A stretch of 64,000 bases of DNA from Chrysopilus asiliformis (Eukaryota; Arthropoda; Insecta; Diptera; Rhagionidae), in the NCBI GenBank assembly GCA_964034945.1, contig OZ035963.1:37826361-37890360 (forward strand), read 5' to 3'. The notes beneath the pieces were generated by a model. That model ran no database searches. It saw nothing but the letters and a program-made list of their open reading frames with translations, and was not told where the DNA came from. The translations under genes and the position numbers were made by a program. Positions 57,418-64,000 of this stretch are shown piece after piece (position 1 is the first letter of the stretch; the number at the start of each line of letters is the position of its first letter).

Positions 57418-57860
57418 TTCTGTTATAACTTTTTTTTTGTTAAAATTTTCTATTATAACAGGGGAAGGGCTGACCTAAATTTTATTGAGAAAAAAATGTT
57501 AGTAAAATGAGCTGTCTAACAAAATCTAGGTCAATATCTCTTTAGGGGTGACGGAGATAGCAGGGAAGGGGTTTTTTGAATGAGGGAGGTAATTTTAGTG
57601 GAGGAAAATTTTCTTTCAGGCAGGACTTATTGCATACCAAAAACCCGGTTGAAATCCATTCAGCGATTTAAGAAATGGCAGAGGTAGGGTGCCCTGAGGG
57701 GAGAGGGGTTCGAATTACAGTCGGGAGGCAGGATTTATTGAATACCGAAAACCCGGTCAAGATCCGTTTAGCGATTCCGGAGATAAAGAATAGGAGAGGT
57801 GGTAAGAAGGCAGCGAATTTTTTTACATTTAGATGGTTTTTTTAGCTAACCCTGACAAGT
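57418..57860 (+). repeat. Diverged RTE-like sequence
   Basis: Two related units: AGGACTTATTGCATACCAAAAACCCGGTTG (57622) and AGGATTTATTGAATACCGAAAACCCGGTCA (57728), each followed by a 'GATCC(A/G)TT.AGCGATT' block. Layout resembles family C. Confidence 0.4.
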
Positions 57861-60299
57861 ATTCCTGTACCAATTTTTATTCAAGTCGGACTATCCGTTT
57901 ATGCGTGACATCACGAAATTTTCCATCAGTTGGAGAACGTATGTAAAGAGATCAACGTGGTGCAAAAATGGGGTGGGAAGCGAAATCGGAAATACACATT
58001 GGGCAAAAAACCGTATCAAAATCGGTTTAGTGGTTCTCCAGATACAATGCGTGTTTCGCCTCATGTCAAACAGACCCCGGAACGTAACGAGTGTATAGTA
58101 AATCTGAACAGTGCAGAAGAGTTAAACAATATTTTTTATACTCCATTAAAAGTTCCAACCAAATCGTTCGTCGTCTCAATCACGCCCTTGTTTGTACTTG
58201 TCTGTTGCCCTAGTGGGGTTTTTAAAACTTTTTCTTTCATAGTCGGGTTTTAATTTTGTTTTATTTCAAGCTTTTTAGTTCGAAATTTCCCGAAGAATGA
58301 TAATTTTTTTGGGTGAACACGAAATTCAAAATCTTTTTGCTTCAAAATATTCTAAAAACGATTAAATTCTACCATAGACCAAGTGGTTTTATCATTAAAT
58401 TCTTAACCCCTTCTGTATAATGAAATTCGTTATTATCAAATTAATGTTCTGAGTTAATATTTGTCTTTTTCGCGGGTTGATTAGATACTATTTAGATTTT
58501 TTAACCGACTTCTTTAAAACTGAAATGGAGGAAACGGTTTTAGACAAGCTAGTCACATGATTTAATTTTTTTTTAAAAAAGATGTGGTGTTGTCGGTTTA
58601 CTCAGGTTGAGTGTACATCAACTTAACTTTTCGATGATTACAGACTTCATATGTTTTTAGTGGTTCTATTTTAGAAAACAAACGAATGTTTTTTATACCT
58701 AACATTTAGTTTTAATAATCCCCATGCTTGCTTCGCTACTTATATGTTCGAAAGCAAAAAAAACTTTCCTCACGAAAATTATAAAAAGCTGAGACACGCA
58801 CCTTCTAAAATGAACACAACCAAGAGTCCAAATATAATGCCCATAAATAGGAACGGGAACCCTATGATTATCACTTTGTTTTTTATTTACTGATGATAAT
58901 TTGGTATCGTTTCATATTTCTGGTGTTTTTATTCGGATTATTCGAATGTTTTTTGCACATCCTTCCCGTGTTTTTTTTCGTGCAGCTGATTTTGGTATAT
59001 TTTTTTTATTAGTATAGCTGACTTTGGTATGCAGGAAGTTTATTCTGATTAATATACACAGTTTTTAGAAGCATGGCAGTAGTGCACTAAGTATGTCAAA
59101 GTGGAACTATGTTTCCTCAATAAAGGTTTTGAATGTTTTTTTTGGTCCCAGTCGCACAATTACAATTTTACAAGGCTCGCGAAGTGAAGCCTCTGTAAGG
59201 TTTCAACAGTAACCTACCAACAGCAGAGCTCGAGATAGCAATCTCTCGTCAACAGCAAGCAGTAACTATTACTGCTAATTTTCATAAAGAAAGTTGCATG
59301 GACTTGCCATGAGAGCGTTAAAACCCGCGAAATTCGGCTTACATGCTTAGTGATTTACCACTTGAGTCACACTGTGCACAAAGTAGCCATAGAATAATAT
59401 TGTAGTTATTAAACTGAGATTTCACGGACCCTTCGATAGTTTACAATATGTAATAAATTTTAGTTGTTAATTTAAAAATTTCTAAATGACATATACATCA
59501 TTTAATTCCATTTGTCAATTTACCGTCCACAAAGTTTTTTTACTTCTTGATTTGCGCATTTTTATATAGAAAAATTGTCTGCCGAAATTACCATATAAAA
59601 CAAACATATTGGGACCTTGTTAAAAAATCGTATATTTATACAGATGTTACAAATTTGTCACAAAATTTAAAGTACAATTATTATTAGGCAAATTGCAATT
59701 CCTTCAATTGTTTTAGCCATTGGATAAATTGTTCAAAAAGCTACTCAACCAGGGAACGCGAAAAATTGAAATTTTTGATCGATGCATTTTGAAGCTATAC
59801 AAAAAGATTCTGAATATTATATTTTTTGCATTTTTTAAATTTCTTTTTGGCTACCGATCTGACGTTTTTATTTATATCAAATATCGTGGCTCAGCAATTC
59901 CTCTTTTTTCATGTGGTAAAAACTTGTCAGGCAAGATCGACAGGTGCTAAAAAATACTTCCTTTTATAAAAATGCTTTTCAACAGAGACTAGTTTTTCAA
60001 TTCGGTCTCGATGTGTTTCTTTCAGATTGAATTTATTTGCTGACACAGGCAGTGAATGTCAAATAGTTTCAGATAAATTTATTTATTTTTATCCCAAGAA
60101 CTGTGCCCTAATGTTTTTTGCGTTATGCATGCAGAGAAATAAATTAGTGAATCTAACTATTTTAGACCCCGTTTTCACTTGCGATTTGATATCTCCGCGA
60201 AATTTATTCAGAAATTATTCCGCGAATTTGATTCATCTGTCGTAGAATAAATTCACTTAGTAAAAGTTGTTAAAATTTGATTTTTTTCCGTCGGTTTTA
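57861..60299. other. No feature seen
   Basis: About 2.4 kb of AT-rich intron; open frames up to 107 codons (57930-58253) without motifs. Confidence 0.4.
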
Positions 60300-61015
60300 T
60301 ATAAAAAATTCGAATTTGGACGTCCAAAGGAACAAGTCCAAAGGCGCCAAATCACACGATCTTGGTCGCCAATTGTCTCCGCTGTTTCTAGAGATGATGC
60401 GACCCGGCACTTTCTCATTCAATAAAGCCATTGTTGCATTGGCTGTGTGGCATGTGGCACCGTCCTGTTGAAGCCACAAATCATCGACACCCATGGCATC
60501 TAATTCAAACCATAAATAGTTGGTTATCATGGCACGGTACCGCTCACCACTCACCGTAACAGAATTCCCGGCATTGTTTTCAAAAAAAAAAAAAAACGGT
60601 CCAATGATTCCGCCAGCAAAAAATGCACACCAAACCTTTTGACCTTTTGTGAATGCATTGGGTTTTCAACAATCGTCCTTGGATTTTCATCAGCCCAAAT
60701 GTGACAATTCTGCTTATTAACGAAGCCACTGAGATGAAAATGGGCTTCATCATTGAAGATGATTTTTTTGTGAAAAATCCTCATCGATTTGTCTTTGTTC
60801 GTGCACCCATTCGGCGAACGTACGGCGCTTCAAATAGTCAGCAGGCTTCAGTTCTTGTGCCAATTCAATTTTGTAAGCCTGTAGAGTTAAATCTTTCTTC
60901 AAAATTCGATGTAACGTGGTTGTGAAGGGGCTCAATTCCTGCGTGCTATGACGGATAAAGGTGCCTGGACTCTCGGCCACATTCTGGTGCACTGCAGTAA
61001 TGTTTTCGGGTATGA
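60300..61015 (-). pseudogene. Tc1/mariner-type (DDE_3) transposase remnant, same family as 149-525
   Basis: Minus strand, N to C: NVAESPGTFIRHSTQELSPF and LKPADYLKRRTFAEWVHEQR (60992-60750); shifted frame KKIIFNDEAHFHLSGFVNKQ with the first Asp (NDEAHF); ENPMHSQKV; then a frame from 60554 with LWLQQDGATCHTANATMALL (second Asp) and RPRSCDLAPLDLFLW. 36 residues lie between the second Asp and the Asp of SCD. Truncated right after FLW. Two frameshifts; an A run at 60585 is one of them. No terminal repeats identified. Confidence 0.88.
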
Positions 61016-61639
61016 CCCAAAAAAAATTGAGCTCGTTTTAACAAATTTGTGGGTTAGGACCTCGAAGAAAATGCTTTTAATAAAATAAGGACCAGTCTAG
61101 GGAATTTCTCAGTTTTGACATCTCATCAGTCGGCTTTTGGATAAACACCCTCAAAGAAATATAGAAGAAGAGAGTGTAAGATTGGAACGTGTGAACGAGA
61201 TAGAGTGGACTCCACCGTGCAAACAGGAAGGGTCGCACAATGTAATGGGAAATACTTTCTACAAACGACATAGATTCCCAAATCAGGAGAACCTATGTCA
61301 GAATGATTTTCAATTTCCCGTTAATAAACTTTTCTAAATTAAATTTAGAAATAATAATTTTTGGGAGTTTCGAATTTTATTATTGTTTTTATTATAATAT
61401 TAGCCATAGTATCACGCGCTACATTATTTTTTTTGTACCTTATGTGAAAAAATATAGTTTACTATAGAATTCCCATTCTATATTAGTAACGTATATAAAC
61501 AATCAGAAAAATTCCACCGATGTGTTTACAATAACTCACGAATCGGTCGGGCTGCGGTCTTGAAATCGTGAAATCTGAGGCCAAATTTACTAACAAACAA
61601 AATCAGATCACTTTTTCGTCCCTCCCCCGTACACGCAAA
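61016..61639. other. No feature seen
   Basis: AT-rich intron sequence. Confidence 0.4.
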
Positions 61640-62640
61640 GAGTTTATTCAACTTTCTCGGAAATATGGGTGGCTTTATGCAACTTAATTTTGATCGACTG
61701 ACGAGTCGAACGAAATCTTTAGTCACCTAAAAATTATTACACAGGCCGACACTTATTCTAGTGCAAGCGATAAAGCCTTTTCTGGGTAATTTGGGGTCAC
61801 CAAATCTGGTTGTGATTTGGCGGGATCTGCTCTACTTTTTTAGATGTGAAGGAAAAAAGAATTATTGATTACCAAATTATAAACATTTAAACCAGTATTC
61901 CAAATGTTCCGATTATCGTTCTTTCATTCCTACTCCATGAAAGAAATGAAATATCTCAACATAATATTAACTGGCTTAGGAACAATTTACACGTTTTAGT
62001 AAATCAGCAGAGAACAAAAAACATAGTCCAATCACTCTCTTTCTCTAAACGTTCCTATTCTTCTCCATCTTTTCGCTCTAGCTATAAAGATTAATTTCAT
62101 TTCAAGATACAATATCTCTCCTCGATATGAATTAAACCATTGGCAACGAAATAAAAGATACACAGATTTCATTCCCAAAACAAAGAAGAGGAACGAAAAA
62201 GATCATCTCAATCCTGCGCTCAGTACAAACACACCGAAAAATTCATTCGTAGGGAGATAAACCGCTCCAAATTACATTTTCGTTTCTAAGGCAAAGAGCA
62301 TATCAAAGGGCAAAAAATTCTTTCCGATAAAAGAGAAACGTTAAAGAGTGTTAAGAATGAAATAATATGATAAAAATTTAAACACTGATTTCAACCAATT
62401 TATTAGTCACCCTTCATATTTGAAAAAGTAGAGCTGGTACAGCCAAACTACTACCAGATTCGGATTTAGCGACCCCAAATTACCCCGAAAAAACTCTTAT
62501 ATCGTGTGCATCAAAATGAGTGTCGGCCTGTGTAATAATCTTTGGGCGACTAAAGACTTTGATCGACTAGTCAGGCGATTGAAAATAAGTTACATCAAGC
62601 CACCCCAGTAGGTTGTATTGAAAAAATTATAAAGACAAAA
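61640..62640. repeat. Large foldback: arms of about 200 bases
   Basis: 61650-61850 pairs with 62412-62640 inverted at moderate identity, including GGGTGGCTT, CTTTAGTC.CC, ATTATTACACAGGCCGACAC and GGTAATTTGGGGTC. The loop of about 560 bases has no motif. TACACGCAAAGAG near the left edge resembles the end of the 27197 element. Confidence 0.7.
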
Positions 62641-63793
62641 AATCATTAGAATACAATTTTACATAATTCTTTCATACATAAAAAACTTGATTGGATAATT
62701 ATGTTTCCCGTCCCCCGCACCAGTTTAAAAGTGTTTCCCTTCAAATTGTAGAAAGAATGGGGTGTTGTGGTTTCATAATAAGGGGATTAAAAATAGAGTA
62801 TTAAAAAATTGCGATCAAGATGAATTGGATAATTATTTAATGAATGTAGAAATTGTAACGCATATTAAAGTTTATACATCCATTTGTCAAAGTCCATTAT
62901 ACATGTGTTTGGTTTTCTGATTTGAGGTTATTTCTAGACGCCTGAATCTTTCTAAATTTAATTCAATTTTAGAGCCAATCGAGAATATCAATTGGATACA
63001 TTTTTTGATGTAAGCAACTAAAAGCCATTATGAAAATATTTTAAATTGAGCAAAATATAGAAATGGCAACATGCTTTTTGTCTGGGTCTGGGATGAAAAA
63101 ATGTTGAAAAAATTCGAAGTGAAACGAATTAATTTAAAAATCGAGATTTTAACCCGAATGTGCATTACAAAGGCTTTTAAGTGATTAGTATTGTGTTTTC
63201 AACGTAAATAAGTGACATGTTTGTAATATCCGGCTTTAAAATTGTTCAAATATTCTCGCGGGAAAAATGTTATAGTGCAAACAATTGCGTAAACACCATT
63301 TTCTACAGGGCGCATGAACTTTTACTAAGCATCAACTTAAGATTTGGCGGAAATTTGCAAGGGTTTGTCAATTTGAGCTAGAAAATTTGAGCTTTAAAAC
63401 ACTATGTTCTCTATATCGTTTGGAAAAAATCTACGTGCCATTAAATTTCCCAGTTATTGTTGTTTTCTCTCCGTGTTTATAGTTGGCTTAACCAATATTA
63501 GCGTGAATCAATTTGTGTCAGCATTTTATGGTGAGATTTTTTTGTCATTGCGTTTGCGCATTTCTGTCTGGTTGTGAAAAGCGCCCCTGCAACCGACTGA
63601 CGCAAATTTTCAGACGACTTTTCATAGTTGTATCAAGGATTATTCGACGTCTTCAGAAGGTATGTATAGGCTATATTTGGGTCGCCATCACTTCAATACT
63701 AAAATTTGAGTTGTGAAGAAGATATTGAGTCATGACGTTTAATCGGCTCGTGTGCCATACACCGATTTCAAAACATTTTTTAAAGCCGCCATT
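62641..63793. other. No feature seen
   Basis: About 1.1 kb of AT-rich intron. Confidence 0.4.
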
Positions 63794-64000
63794 CAGAGCT
63801 GGGCAAAATACTCAGTACATCAGTACCAGTACCAGTATATGGTACTGGTACTGAAATAGCCTTTCCAGTACCAGTACATAATGTACTGGTACTTAACACC
63901 AGTACCAGTACTTTTTTGTACTGGTACTGAAAACAAAAATCAGTACCAGTACATAAAGTACTGGAGCTGATTTCAAGTACCAGTACTTTTCAAAAAATAC
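63794..64000. repeat. AGTACCAGTACTGG word array with leader CAGAGCTGGGCAAAAT (runs off the window)
   Basis: After the leader, AGTACC and GGTACT alternate almost without a break to the window end. The leader is nearly identical to that of the AATTAC array at 17225. The CAGAG start fits hAT ends; the right end is outside the window. Confidence 0.75.

Larger units (their letters stand above)
9299..64000 (+). other. bi: Intron 1 of the omb-like gene (continues beyond window)
   Basis: Begins at the GT of AG|GTTAGT. No continuation of the T-box was found on the + strand in any frame up to 64000, so the intron is at least 54.7 kb. Its sequence is dominated by transposon remnants in both orientations. 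Long introns in this gene are known in Drosophila, so the size is plausible. A small non-conserved exon cannot be excluded. Confidence 0.75.

Noticed and set aside
9299..64000. Second T-box exon within the window
   Set aside because: Looked on the + strand for the conserved continuation of the T-box after TKSGR; no frame contains it.

Overview
This window is AT-rich animal DNA. Its only gene sequence that looks functional is the first coding exon of a T-box transcription factor of the Tbx2/optomotor-blind (bifid) type, on the + strand at 8604-9298. The exon ends at a splice donor a few residues into the T-box. No later exon was recognised, so the following intron runs at least 54.7 kb to the window end. 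The exon sequence and the transposon families point to an insect, most likely a fly (Diptera). The species cannot be named from this sequence.

Layout. Positions 1-4.5 kb: a repeat patchwork upstream of the gene (Tc1/mariner piece, an inverted pair of a TATA-containing repeat, interspersed repeats). 4.5-8.6 kb: a block free of recognisable repeats, richer in G+C at about 5.87-7.8 kb, which is the likely promoter and 5'UTR region. 8.6-9.3 kb: the omb-like exon, preceded by a two-codon upstream ORF whose stop overlaps the main start (TAATG). 9.3-64 kb: intron 1, a dense collection of decayed transposons separated by AT-rich sequence in which I see nothing.

Mobile DNA. Transposase remnants: six Tc1/mariner-type pieces (149-525, 22480-23215, 24663-25560, 31605-31765, 48460-49320, 60300-61015) and one pogo/Tigger element (12578-13353). 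All have internal deletions, frameshifts or stops. Non-LTR retrotransposons: a reverse transcriptase fragment (19542-20574, minus) and an RNase H end with an approximately 287-codon open frame (49360-50480, minus). Non-autonomous elements with readable inverted ends and target duplications are unusually rich. They include several families with 3-bp TTA/TAA duplications (PIF/Harbinger-like), two with 8-bp duplications (hAT-like), and elements ending in CTACACGG. Interspersed repeats carrying a (GTCC/GTCT)n core recur on both strands.

The most interesting pattern is that many of these families are filled with one short word, different for each family, repeated in both orientations. Nesting is clear in several places; the best case is three levels deep at 42595-44060. 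No protein-coding system other than the T-box gene is supported. Repeat boundaries were read by eye and are good to about 10 bases, except where a target duplication fixes them.
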